Origin: Thecaphora thlaspeos | Lineage: Eukaryota > Basidiomycota > Ustilaginomycetes > Urocystidales > Glomosporiaceae | Direction of reading: 5' to 3' | DNA length: 64,000 nt | Assembly: GCA_900291925.1 (NCBI GenBank) | Contig: UWYS01000006.1 | Coordinates: 1,076,732 to 1,140,731 of the forward strand | Shown here: in pieces, positions 21,501 to 38,496 of the stretch | Position numbering within the stretch: position 1 is the stretch's first letter | How the letters are laid out: every line of letters starts with the position of its first letter | Made by a program: the position numbers and the translations under genes | The notes under the pieces: generated by a model | Told to the model about the DNA's origin: nothing | The model's database searches: none | Seen by the model: only the letters and a program-made list of their open reading frames with translations

Positions 21501-21994
21501 TTGAGCGAGAGGGCATGGGATTCGGACGAGACTGTCTGTGCCATGGTCGTTTGCGGCGCGGCCGGTGGAGGGTTGGGGCTGCGAAGGCTGCGTGGGACCA
21601 AAGGCTGCTGGTAGGAGGCCGAGGATGTGAAAGCAAAGGAAGGCGTGCGATCGGCCTGGCCTGCTAATGCGGGGACGTGGGAGGATGACGAAGAAGGATA
21701 GCGTGGCTGCTGTGGCTGCTGGTGTAGGTAGTGAGGCCGGTTGGCGTATGGAGACGGAGGGGGTGATTGTGACGACGAGGGGGCGGCCATCGGTGGCGCA
21801 TGGGTGGGTAGGTTGGACATGACGGTGGCGACGTCGGTGGCGGCAGACGGCGTCCGACTGGCGCACTGGGTGGAATGACCGCTGGCGGAGGCGACGTGGG
21901 GCGATGAGGCGACGGCGTGGTGGAAGGGTGCGCCGTGAAGGAGAGTTGCGGCCATGCCTTCTTCCGAGCCCGGGACGACGAGGGCTCGGGCCAT
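18539..21994 (-). CDS. TRAPPC13: TRAPP complex subunit TRAPPC13 homolog (DUF974)
   Basis: Intronless, 1151 aa from the first ATG. The TRAPPC13/DUF974 fold starts at HALSLKVMRISAPSLHILDR (about residue 158). It continues with TLLTLPSSFGTLYLGESFSAYLCVRNE, the family's most conserved block, then VRHEIKELGPHVLICTVSY, then RKFYKFAVPASPLSVRTK. The C-terminus carries VEFELGYIALLSGMVRVGGLRVLLLGWQ and LREWSVVTELFVR, matching the normal family end. The protein is more than twice the animal length because of Ser/Pro/Gln-rich insertions and a 150-residue N-terminal extension. An internal ATG at 21544 (MAQTVSSESH) just before the domain is a plausible alternative start. TRAPPC13 is a peripheral subunit of the TRAPPIII-type complex acting in membrane trafficking and autophagy. 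Divergent from CTF4. Confidence 0.88.
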   Translation of the reverse strand: MARALVVPGSEEGMAATLLHGAPFHHAVASSPHVASASGHSTQCASRTPSAATDVATVMSNLPTHAPPMAAPSSSQSPPPSPYANRPHYLHQQPQQPRYPSSSSSHVPALAGQADRTPSFAFTSSASYQQPLVPRSLRSPNPPPAAPQTTMAQTVSSESHALSLKVMRISAPSLHILDRPYHEDNRYRHVPASPSANAPPSLLQQQAELQRSPDGDDPLLHAFNKSLTASLRDDMLSNESALASLWYDNDPGGAGAAGPSTLRDWPFSTLLTLPSSFGTLYLGESFSAYLCVRNEARYPVRHPSLRIEMQVGDGGDPSTGRAATGSRTLLAEVVPEAGGLDEAEDGEPHNDDKLETTVRHEIKELGPHVLICTVSYKAPLDDGGQVVWVDQSFRKFYKFAVPASPLSVRTKTHEPCSAAEAMHPDHRVREAFLLEVQVQNTSPLPLVLESLDLRPEPGWQWKSIDRPGLSSPSTTTFSGGNGDGDGRTEAASTTITAANNGSGSTSTCINLWQGVNEPLLPDDVRQYLFQLMPTSDKPARPIVPMPMTPATGMPAAASSPKRRLLPGQGPRPTAHAAPLPNDLARAQHGDPQQHRQPRSSEPRVRTTAVSDAIGSLDIAWRMSQGEPGRLQTSQLIRRRTVVLPVLCRADAPDLQQQQQQQSSISAGDDDETELPSIPEAGGAPTTDDKQQSASTSNPNGLDAAFVPSSSTSSPSMEGLPPPIVEVDLSFASASVPSLIGSAKRYETVSLPLQLWVRDLSAFSVVAPAPASKAGSSARIAAAATTFSTPAPDSDDSDDDRPLSEIASPRHGGHRLPSMSSRRSSAVDVPTVPGAAATVQNTASPEVVGGSRTLYLAVQHLALPHLPHQAQENDVQSHASEEGNRSASQAAGAAGRPSEDGSLRSEPSSLLRSLTSPSSRRRPLVRRSLQQNLVANLTSSPLLRTGSLSMRRGGTADSHPDDSPQPRSNDPGPFSPPTPPPKGRLDGSVDRQLTDDATQRDELEGKGSSSDALFKTWPRPYLEPSSLLDLSTTLPDVEGKDFERLGSSLLTLAPVKIAFEAGAAVGQAEVEFELGYIALLSGMVRVGGLRVLLLGWQDEVESKTADEDGLVDGGGGEGGRGGGIKTEKARKVELRTPITLREWSVVTELFVR

Positions 21995-22375
21995 GCCGCT
22001 CGCTCCACACTCTGCCGCGCTGGCCCGTGTGCCTCGTCTCGCGCGAGTCTAGGCGCACCGCGTAAAGTAGTTGGCGCTTGCCCGCTGGCGTGGGCCGCGA
22101 CGCGTTGCCGCTCGCGTTGGAGACGCGCAGGTGATGGCCTGCCGCACGGGCGAGCGCGAGGCGCCAAAGGAACGCGCTGCACTTTGGCCGCCCCTCGTCC
22201 CAGTTCTCCTCCCCACCCTCACCTCTGCAATCGCCCATCTCTTCGCCTCCCAGGCAATTCCCTCATAGACCGCTACGCCACACCCTCCGAAAGCAGACAA
22301 TCACCACAGCTACCGGCCACACACACGCAGACACACACACACACACACCCCTATACTCTCCGCCGTGCCGTCGCC
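21995..22375. promoter_or_regulatory. Divergent promoter TRAPPC13 / CTF4
   Basis: The 381 bp between two start codons include a (CA)n run just before the CTF4 ATG (about 22329-22348) and one perfect ACGCGT hexamer at 22100-22105. No TATA box was seen. Confidence 0.6.
22100..22105 (+). promoter_or_regulatory. MluI cell-cycle box (ACGCGT) upstream of CTF4
   Basis: A perfect ACGCGT, the core bound by the MBF (Mbp1/Swi6-type) G1/S transcription factor of fungi, lies 271 bases before the CTF4 start. Replication genes are typical MBF targets, so the position is meaningful. A single six-mer in GC-rich DNA can also be chance. Confidence 0.4.
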
Positions 22376-25300
22376 ATGGCCTCTCTAGGCACACAGGCCG
22401 ACAACGTCAACGTTCAGGTCGTCCATCTCTCGGGCACCACTCGCATAACGCACGCTCCCAAACAAGCACAAGTAGAGTAGGTACTTCAGCCTTTGTTCGC
22501 TCCACATCTGCTCGACAGCTTCTGCCTCTGGACCGGCCCACCCTGACCGCGAGCCCTTCCCTCCTTCCACCCCTCCTTGCTCCTTGTCCCCGCTCTCGAT
22601 CCCCTGCCTCACCGCTCTCACAGCCGCCTTTACACTGTCGGCGATGACTACTTCTTCCGCATCCTCGGCACCACGCTTGACTCGCGGCAGGATCCGCTCA
22701 TGGTCGAGGACGCTACCAACGCCCTCACCTGGATCGAAGCCGACGCAAACTTTGTCGTCACCGCTTCCGAAGACGGCTGCGTCCGCCTCTACAGCCACCA
22801 CCCGCTCGATGACGACGGTAACCCACTCCCACCCACACAGCTCCACTCTATCCTCCGCCGCGAGTCGCTTCCAGTACGCTGCGCCGCCATCGAGCGCGCC
22901 GCTTCCTGCTCCCAGGCGCCCCGCGTCGCAGTATGCTCCGACGAGCTCATCGTCCGCGTCGTCGACACCGGCGACCCGAGGCGCGTCCAGCTGCTCACGG
23001 GTCACTCGAGGGGCGTCCGTTCGGCGGCTTGGAGCCCTATTGCGCCCATCCTAATCACCTGCTCGTCGGACGGCAGCGCCAGGGTGTGGGACCTCGGCTC
23101 GTCCGAGCCAAACTGCCTCAAGGTCATAGACGGCATCCTTCCCGCCGCGCGCCCAGAGAGCGAGGTCGCCTCCATCGCCTGCTGGCACCCTTCTGGCAAT
23201 CACTTTGTCATCCCCTCTAAAGCGCACGAGCTCGTCATCATGAATGCCCAGACCCAGTCCCCGTCGTGGGTGCGCTCCAGCTCCTATCTTGCTTCGACCT
23301 CCGGACCCGTCCCCAGCCCCAGCGGGAGCGTCAACTCGATGGCCTACAGCCCCAACGGCCGCTATCTCGCTGTTGGCACCTCGGACAGCCAGGTGACGGT
23401 ATGGGAGGCCTCGTCCAAGCAGCACATCCGCGCCAAGAGGGCCGAGGGCCTGGTGACCGGCATCAGCTGGCACCCGGCGCGCGACGCCCTCGCATGGACC
23501 GACAACCAGGGCGTCTTAGCACGCTGGAATGACGTCGTAGGCACCACCTACCCGAGTCCCTGCGAGCCCATAGAGCTCGAGACCAGCCGGGCGCAAAAGC
23601 AGCATCAGCAGGGGTCGAGGAGGCAGCGCGACGAGGTGGACGACCTCTTCCAAGGGACCGGGATCGATGATGACGACGACCTCGACGATCTCGACGGGGA
23701 CGATGCCATAGGTCGGACCGACGGCGACGGGCGGAGAGCAGGCGGCCGCCGGATTAATGGCCACGATGCGGGCGATGCTGATGGCCTCGCAGACTTTGTC
23801 GTCGACGACGAGGGCTACGGCCACTACTCGCGGCGGACTTCGGGTCGCGGCGAAGGCGAGCGCCGCGGAGGACACGAACATGGGCACGGACGCCGCGAAC
23901 GAGGCGGCGCCAATCCGACCTTCATCCAGGGCACCAAGCCGCAGGAGGCCTTCCAGCCGGCGTCGACGCCGATGCGGGCCCAACGCCGCTACCTCTCGTT
24001 CAACATGGTCGGCACTGTCACTGCCGTCGACCAGGACACGCACCAGACGATCTCGTTCGAGTCGTTCGACGTCGCGGCCCGCCGCAACTTCCGCTTCACC
24101 GACCACCACGGCTACTCGATGGCGTCGCTCGGGCAGCAGGGCGTGCTGTTCGCCTGCAAGCAGCAGGGTGGCGAGAGCCCAAGCAGCGTCTACTTTAAGC
24201 CGTTCGAGTCGTGGAACAGCATCGGCGCCGAGTGGACGCTCAGCCTAGTGGGCGACGAGGCGGTCGAGGTGATAGCGTTGAGCGGCGGCGACGCGTCGTC
24301 GCGGTCCGACGGCGAGGACGCCTCCTCAGCTCGCGATGCTGCGTCGCGGCAGGGCATCGCCATCGTCGCCACCTCCAAGGGCTACCTCCGCTTCCTTTCG
24401 ACGAGCGGGATGCAGCTCTACCTGTGGGCGCTCGGCCAACCGGTCGTCAGCATGGCTGCCGGCAGCCGCTACGCGATCGTCGTCTACCGGTCGGCCGGCG
24501 GCGCGCTCAACGACCACCAGAGCCTCGGCTACAGTGTCATCGACCTCGAGAGCTTCGACTTCGTCCAAGAGGGCCTGCTGCCGCTGGCGCGCAAGGCCTA
24601 CCTGCGCTGGGTCGGCTTCAACGATCACCAGCTCCCAGCCATCTACACGTCAGACGGCGTACTCTTTGTGCTCGACCGTGCCCACCGCATGTGCCAAGGC
24701 CGGTGGGTGCCGCTTCTCGACACCAAGCTGCTCAAAGACCGCGCCTCCGCCTCGACCGAGGCGACGGTCGACGGCGCTGCTGCTGCTGCGACGACGACGG
24801 AGGCGGCGATGCGGGCCACGTCGAGCCTTTCGTACTGGCCCGTGGCGCTGTCGTCCAAGCAGCTGATGGTGCTCTTCCTGCGCTCGGGCCAGCAGTACCC
24901 CGAGGTGGACGGGACGCGCCCGCTGATCCAGGAGCTCGATCTTGAGGTGCCGCTGATCAATCGCGAGAGCGGTACGGGTTCGCAGGAGGAAAAGTCGCTG
25001 CGCGAGTCGCTGCTGGCGTCGATGGCGCGCGACACGCGCTACGCCGGCCTCGCGCCGTCGAGCGACGCCGGGCTCGACGCATCGACGCTCGAGATGTCGT
25101 CGGACAAGGCGCTGCTCCAGCTGATCCAGCTGGCGTGCAAGGCCGACCGGCACTCGCGCGCACTCGATGCGGCGAGGCGGCTGCACTCGACGCGGACGCT
25201 CGACGCTGCGCTGCAGATTGCCGCCTTCTTCCACCTGCCGAGCCTGGCGGACCGGCTGGTGGAGCTGCGACCGGACCTAGAGGAGCGCGCGTCGCGCGTC

Positions 25301-26245
25301 GACGAAGAGTCGCGGCGGTGGTGCGACCCGAGCATGCGCGGCGGACCGGTGTACTCTTCGCCCGTCGCTTCGGCCGCTGCCATGGGGCGATCCCGCCACT
25401 CCGACGACACTCCGACGTCAACCTCGGCGGCCAAGAGGCGGAAGCTGCTCAACGATGCGCTCGCAGGTGACTTTAGCCACGACGGCGGACGTCGCTCGAT
25501 GGTCTCTCCGTCTCCGCACGCTTCCAGACGGATGGCGACAGCGACGACGGAGACGTACTCCGCACCGCCGAGATCCTCTATGCCTCCGCGCGACTCTCGA
25601 TCCGGCGCCGCAACGACGGCAGCGACCGCGACGCCGGATCTGTACCGCGGCGTCTCGCGGTCCGCCTCGCCGATGGAGAAGGAGAACACGCCAGTTGTCA
25701 TCTCTCGCTCCTCGAACCCTTTCATCTCGACGAGCAGCAGCGGTGGCGGTAACGGTGGACCGAAACCGAACCCGTTTGCGCGCACCAAACCTACCACCAG
25801 CAGTCGCGACACCTCCAAGACGATGTCGAAATCCACATCATTCTTTGACCGTGTCGATGCACGTTCGACGTCTGGTACGTCGACTTCTGTGACAACCATC
25901 GAAGGAGCGGGGAAGAAAGCCAAACAAGCTCGACTTAATTTTTCATCCGGTACCGGACGAATGATTGCAGAAACTAGCGAAGCGTTTGGAGAGACGCAGT
26001 ACGACGACCAAGATATTGTAGATGCCCCGACGACGATGGAGGGAGAGGAGAGTTTGATGAGTACGCTTCAAAAGGCGAGGGAGGATGAACATCGACGGGA
26101 ACGACATGGTGGAATGGAGGAAACAATGAGACCCGATGAGGACGACGACGAGACGAATCTAGAAGAGTCCATGCTTGATGACCAAGCAGCCGTAGCGATG
26201 TCGCCGACTCTTGCGACCGAGAGTGGTAGCGTAGAAGCAGCATAG
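22376..26245 (+). CDS. CTF4: DNA polymerase alpha-binding protein Ctf4/Mcl1 (WDHD1 family)
   Basis: Replisome hub that links the CMG helicase with DNA polymerase alpha-primase and supports sister-chromatid cohesion. Exon 1 is 22376-22476, the intron 22477-22623 (GTAGGT...CACAG), exon 2 22624-26245 (1240 aa). The N-terminal WD40 propeller (about residues 35-330) shows RLYTVGDDYFFR, TASEDGCVRLYS, TGHSRGVRSAAWSP, SSDGSARVWD and VGTSDSQVTVWEAS. An acidic Asp-rich linker follows. The central second propeller (SepB domain) begins at RRYLSFNMVGTVTAVDQD (about residue 487) and includes SFDVAARRNFRFTDHHGYSMASL and IAIVATSKGYLRFLSTSGMQ. A helical region (KADRHSRALDAARRLHS) follows. The Ser/Thr-rich tail with basic KKAKQARLNF lacks the HMG box of animal WDHD1, as in yeast. 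A (CA)n tract and an MCB box lie upstream. Confidence 0.93.
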
Positions 26246-27161
26246 CGTAGTAGTAGAGTTAGTTGCAACCTTCTCTTCCCCTTTAGTCGCTTTCGAGTGA
26301 GTCGAGGTGTACCCCACTCCTTGAAACACATGTATCAAACTAACTTGATCCGCGCTGGTGCATGCTAATTCGTACCTGTAGTCCACATGCATGCCACCAC
26401 CGTCGTCATCTCGAGGTAAAGCGACGACACACCATTCAAAATGACGCTATCCCTGTCCTGCCACCGCTCGTCGCCTCGGCGAATCTGTCTCACTCTCATC
26501 CTCAGAACTCATGAAACAAGAGGCTGAAGTGATGAAGGTATGTAGATTCAATCTCGAGGACGAGGGCCATGAAACGTGTTCGCTCTGCGGGGTGTGATGG
26601 ATGGGACGAGGGAGAGATGACGAGAGGCCGTCTTGCATGCGGCTAGGTAGACGACGATCGCGAAAGCGAAGAGAAGAGGGAGGAGAGGTCAAGGACGTGG
26701 GCGCGGACAATCTATATGGGGAACAACAACAGATGGAATGACGGGACAAGAACAACAGGGCAAGAGGCTACGGGAACGAAGGACGGACGGACGGACGGAC
26801 GGAAGAGGGGCAAGGAGTGCAAAAAGGTACAGATGTTGAGCGACGGCAGGCCGAGACGAGACGGGAATAGGACCGGTCGCTCGCTGCTCGCTCGTCGACC
26901 GCACTAGAGGGAAAGAGGCACGGAATGGATTTGTTCCGGGGCATGAGTGCAGAGGTAAAAGGGCGTCTTCTGGTAAGAGAAGTCAGGTATCTTGGTCGTC
27001 GGCTCGTTCCTTCCGGCATCGGAGCCCCTCTCCCCTCCCATTGGTATGCGTGCGTTTCGCCGTCGTAGTCTAGGGCTCCAGCGTGCTTGCCTCGCTGGTA
27101 TCTTCCGTCCGTCCGTCTCCGAGGAAAGCCCACAGGTGAGGTGATGACGTCGGCGGCAAAA
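26246..27161. other. Intergenic between convergent CTF4 and SRPK genes
   Basis: About 916 bases of 3' flank for two convergent genes. A short GGAC tetranucleotide repeat lies near 26785-26803. No coding frame with domain character was seen. Confidence 0.6.
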
Positions 27162-34821
<7,660 letters not shown>

Positions 34822-34940
34822 ATCTGCGGCCATAGAACCTTGAAACCACCGTATCCCGTCCGATCTGTGAAGTTAAGCAAGGTATCGCTTAGTCAGTACT
34901 GCGGTGGGGGATCATGCAGGAATCCTGAGTGTTGCAGTTA
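34822..34940 (+). rRNA. 5S ribosomal RNA
   Basis: About 119 nt that follow the fungal 5S consensus: ATCTGCGGCCATAGAACC at the 5' end, CATCCCGTCCGATCTGTGAA, then the internal promoter box AAGTTAAGCA, and GGTGGGGGATCATGCAGG-AATCCTGAGTG near the 3' end. CTGC near the 5' end pairs with GCAG near the 3' end to form helix I. A T5 run follows immediately. The gene stands alone, not in a tandem array or rDNA unit, which indicates dispersed 5S genes. Some consensus positions differ (for example AAGC for AACC after AAGTT), so either lineage-specific change or a diverged copy is possible. Confidence 0.88.
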
Positions 34941-34941
34941 C

Positions 34942-34946
34942 TTTTT
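34942..34946 (+). terminator. Pol III T-run terminator of 5S rRNA
   Basis: CTTTTTG directly after the 5S RNA, the expected RNA polymerase III stop signal. Confidence 0.75.
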
Positions 34947-35238
34947 GCCTTTGAGCTTGGACGGCTGGCACGGACGCCCGATCCCTCTGGCCGAACTCTT
35001 TGGCCGATCCCTTTGGTCGTTGTGGGTCAGCGCTCGAAGCTCTTTCGTGCTCGCCTTTCTTGGGAGCCGGTTGACACCCTTCACAGACGGACCGAGCGTT
35101 CTAACCACCACCTCTTGCATACTCGCCGCTGCTACGATCTTCCGCGCCCTTTCACACACTTCTCGCTCCATCCGAGCCGGCTAGCCACCCACACGCCTTC
35201 GCTCAAGCCCTGCACACGGCCGGCCCCCGCCCGCAAAG
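34947..35238 (+). promoter_or_regulatory. TFG2 promoter and 5' leader
   Basis: About 290 bases between the 5S terminator and the TFG2 ATG, pyrimidine-rich toward the start codon. No TATA box. The context before the start is GCAAAGATGG. Confidence 0.4.
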
Positions 35239-36787
35239 ATGGCCTACGAAGACGACGCGGAGCCCGTCGCCGAGTCCTCGACGTCTCTCGGCAAACGGCC
35301 ACGCACAGACGGCGACGAAGACGACATGGACGCAGCAACAACAGCGGCTGCCGTAGAGGCAGACCAGCAAGCCGCACGCAACTCGCGCCTCTCTCCCGAA
35401 CCGGACGAGGATCTCGACACGACCGACGCCAAACATCAGGTGTGGCTCGTCAAGGTCCCCAAATTCCTCATTCAGGCGTGGAGCAGCATCAAGAAGGATG
35501 ACCTCAGGCTGGGCACTGTTAGGGTGTACGAGTGAGTTCTGGCGCGCCCCTTTCTCCGTCTAGAGCCAAGAGAGGAAAAGGCAGCCCTCCTTGGCATGGC
35601 AACATGCTTGCTGACGGAGTGTCTTTTCGACCCTCTTGTTGCTCCTTATGACTGGACGATAGTCCCGACCACACGGGACATCAGCGCATGGAGCTGCTCC
35701 TTCCCGAACCGCCACAGCCTGCCATCCCGTCGGACGGCACGGTGGCGAGCAAGGCGGCCCAGTGGAACAACATCCCGCGCGCCTACGATCTCAAGCTCAC
35801 CTCGGACTCGGTCTCGACCGTCAAGCGGAATCTCTATGCCTTCAAGGAGAAATTTGAGGAAGAGACACCCTCGTCGGCCAAGCTCGAGGGAATTGAAGCG
35901 GAAGAGGCTGCTGCCAGGAGGAGGAAGGGTAAAGGTCGACGTAAGTATTGCCCCGAGCGTCAGGTCACCGCAGCGCTGCCAGGCCAGGCCTGTCGAATTG
36001 AAGGCAGTGGCAGACGATAGGGGACGCGTGACGAAGCTGACAGATGCACGAACCCCTTGTTGCTCCCATTTCTCTGCTCACAGGTACCACGTCGCTGTGC
36101 GGGACCATCACGAACGAGGCTTCGCTCCAGCCTCAGATCCGGGCCTCGACATCCGGGGCGGCGGACCGCAAGCCGGGCTCGAGTAGCTTCACGTCCGGCC
36201 CGGGGATATCGGACGAGTACCGGGAGCTGCTGCGCAAGCGGCGCGAGGAGGCGTCGAAGCCGAAGCGGACGATCAAGATGCTCGACCAGACGGACGCTGG
36301 ACGCGCCAACATGCTCGTCGCCGGGGTGGGAGCGGGCCGTGCGGGCGTCAAGTCGCGCTTCAACCAGATGATTGCGAAACCGTCAAAGGCCGGCTCGTCG
36401 TCGGCCAGCGCCTCTGCGGGCGGCGGTGGGGCCGAGAAGTTTGCGAGGATCCCGCGCAACGAGCTGCTGGACCTGCTCTTTGGGCTGTTTGAAAAGTGGC
36501 AGTACTGGTCGTTGAAGAAGCTGCGCTCCGAGACGCAGCAGCCGGAGAGCTACCTTCGCGACGTGCTGAGCAGCATTGCCGACCTGCACAAGCGCGGGCC
36601 CTACGTGGGCAACTACTCGCTCAAGCCCGAGTTTAGCAACATGCGCAAGGAGGAGGAGATCAAGCAGGAGGAGGAGGAGGAGGAGAAGCGGAAGAAGGAG
36701 GAACAAGAGCGCGGCCAGGCAAGGCAGGGCGGGGTGCACGACGAAGACGACGACGACGACGACGACGACGACGAGCAAGACTTTTGA
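35239..36787 (+). CDS. TFG2: Transcription initiation factor TFIIF subunit beta (Tfg2/RAP30)
   Basis: General transcription factor subunit that stabilises RNA polymerase II in the pre-initiation complex. Three exons: 35239-35531, 35663-35940 and 36084-36787, donors GTGAGT and GTAAGT (424 aa). The N-terminal TFIIF dimerisation domain contains HQVWLVKVPKFLIQAWSS and later YDLKLTSDSVSTVKRNLYAF. The linker (KRTIKMLDQTDAGRANMLVAG) is basic. The C-terminal winged-helix DNA-binding domain starts at FARIPRNELLDLLFGLFEKW (about residue 309) and holds WSLKKLRSETQQPESYLRDV, the recognition-helix region of RAP30. A Glu/Lys-rich stretch and a polyaspartate tail close the protein. The ATG lies about 300 bases downstream of the 5S rRNA gene, so the Pol II promoter must fit in that gap. 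Confidence 0.94.
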
Positions 36788-37332
36788 CGGGGTCGTCTGA
36801 GCCGGCTGGGCGACGCCGACGCCGGTGGCAAGGCTCGATGTGCCTGCTGTCGACTCGATGAGACGGACGATGCTGCGTCGACTCGAAGACGTCTCAGTTG
36901 CAACGAATGCACGCTCTCTCTTGTACCGCCGATGCTCCTGCGCGGCCACTGACGTATCACGTATTTGTTGAAGCACTGCGCGAAAGGCCTCACGCCCGCG
37001 GAAGGTACGGTACAATGCAAGGAGCGGACGGGTGCGGGGGGGGGGGAGGCAAAGAGAGAAAACGCGAGACGGAGGGAACGAGGGCGGGCGAGATTCACTA
37101 GAGAGGTGGATGTGGTGGCGAGCAAAGTTGCGAGGAGGCGAGATGGGGGGCCGAGTGAGCGTCGCGGCCGCACAGACTGACCGAAAGTCGAATATTACTC
37201 GCGCCCGTCCTGGATGGAAGCTCGCCCACGTTGCTGTCGCCTTCTCGTCGCGTGTGTGGCCTAGACCTTGTCTGTCACACAAATTGCGCTTCACCTCGTG
37301 TTCCACGCAAGCGCAAGCGCAAGCGCAAGCAT
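36788..37332. other. Intergenic downstream of TFG2
   Basis: About 545 bases with the TFG2 3' UTR. A poly-G run lies near 37038-37047 and a perfect (CAAGCG)n array near 37309-37330. No gene seen. Confidence 0.55.
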
Positions 37333-38123
37333 GACGACGACGACGGCAACTTGCTGGCCGTCAACCTAGCAACGGAAGGTGTCCGACGTCACCTCCGGCT
37401 CTTCGCAGGTCTTTCGAGCCTTGGATCGATCGACACGACGACCGTCAGCGAACCCGTCCTCTCCCTTACCGCTGGCTTGAGCCTAATATAGGGGAGGAAT
37501 TATGAGCAAGCTATAGAGACTTTGTTTTCTAAATTGGTCCTGACGGGCAAGCTCGTCGATCGAGGAGAGTTCTTGGCTCGGATCATGCTTGTCGTTGCGC
37601 GGGACTACTATGTGGCCAGTGACCTCAGCATTGGTGGCGTTGGCAGCGGCGTTGCGGATCGATGAGGTGATCGAAGGGGTGGACTGCGACGTCTGGGGAT
37701 CGCGTGTCGTCGATCGGCAAGACGAGACAGCATCAACCCATCACAGTCATCATGGACCTGGGCGTCGAGACCCCTTCGTTGGCGAGGAACACGTTTTACC
37801 CGGTGATACCGATCCACAAGTTGCCCAAGGGACCTCGTCAATCTTGCAGATCCAGGAGACAACGATAGCGACGCCACACAATGGAGTCGGCTCCTCGTCT
37901 CTGAAGCGGTGCGATCCTGGCTTTGCACATCCAACAGAAGCCGGACGCCACGACGACCGTGTTGCACGTTCCAAGTTGCGATGCGCTCAGCTATCCCTCG
38001 TTCAACAGGATGCAGAATTCCCAAGGCTACACCAGTGAGCTGGCAAGCTCCAACGTCTTTCTCGAGAGGAAGAAGGCGGCATACATTTCTTTGAACTTTT
38101 ACGAAAAGAGCCGAGCTACTTGA
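37333..38123 (+). pseudogene. Decayed protein-coding gene remnant, 5'-truncated
   Basis: Coding-like sequence survives in pieces. Frame 37333-37665 reads GNLLAVNLATEGVRRHLRLF and LGSIDTTTVSEPVLSLTAGL, hits an in-frame TAG (37489-37491), then continues NYEQAIETLFSKLVLTGKL and DRGEFLARIMLVVARDYYVA to TGA at 37663. Further pieces appear in other frames: PITVIMDLGVETPSLARNTF and YPVIPIHKLPKG (about 37740-37830), then DLVNLADPGDNDSDATQWSR (about 37830-37900), then LHIQQKPDATTTVLHVPSCD and SYPSFNRMQNSQGYTSELAS, ending at TGA 38121-38123. Short introns could explain one shift but not the stops. The pieces look like the C-terminal half of a larger, unrecognised fungal protein, possibly of a multicopy family. 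I do not assign a function. Confidence 0.55.
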
Positions 38124-38496
38124 ACCTATAGCATGTCGTGATCAGTAAGGAGATGGAGTGGACGAGCGACAAGTCGCGGATCACCCCCCTCCCCAGAATC
38201 ACCAGGAAGGGAGGACGGGCGAGACAGAGGGCAGAGGCGACGGCAGGCGGGCGAGAGATAAAGGGGTGTTGGATGATGACAAAAGACATGCGTACGTCTA
38301 CGGTACGTGTTGGGCCGGATTCGGAATCACTCTCATGTCGGAGGCAACGGGGAGACGGGTTGAGAGGGGGCCGGAAGAGAAGAGGGATGTTGTTGTTGCG
38401 CCTTTGCTGAGGGATGACGACGTTGGGGAATGTCGAGATTTTTTTTCAAGCTTGGCCTAGGTGGAGCGCGTTGGCGTCGTCGATGGCAAAGCACAC
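38124..38496. other. Intergenic between decayed gene and mL44 3' end
   Basis: About 370 bases without a supported feature. Confidence 0.5.
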
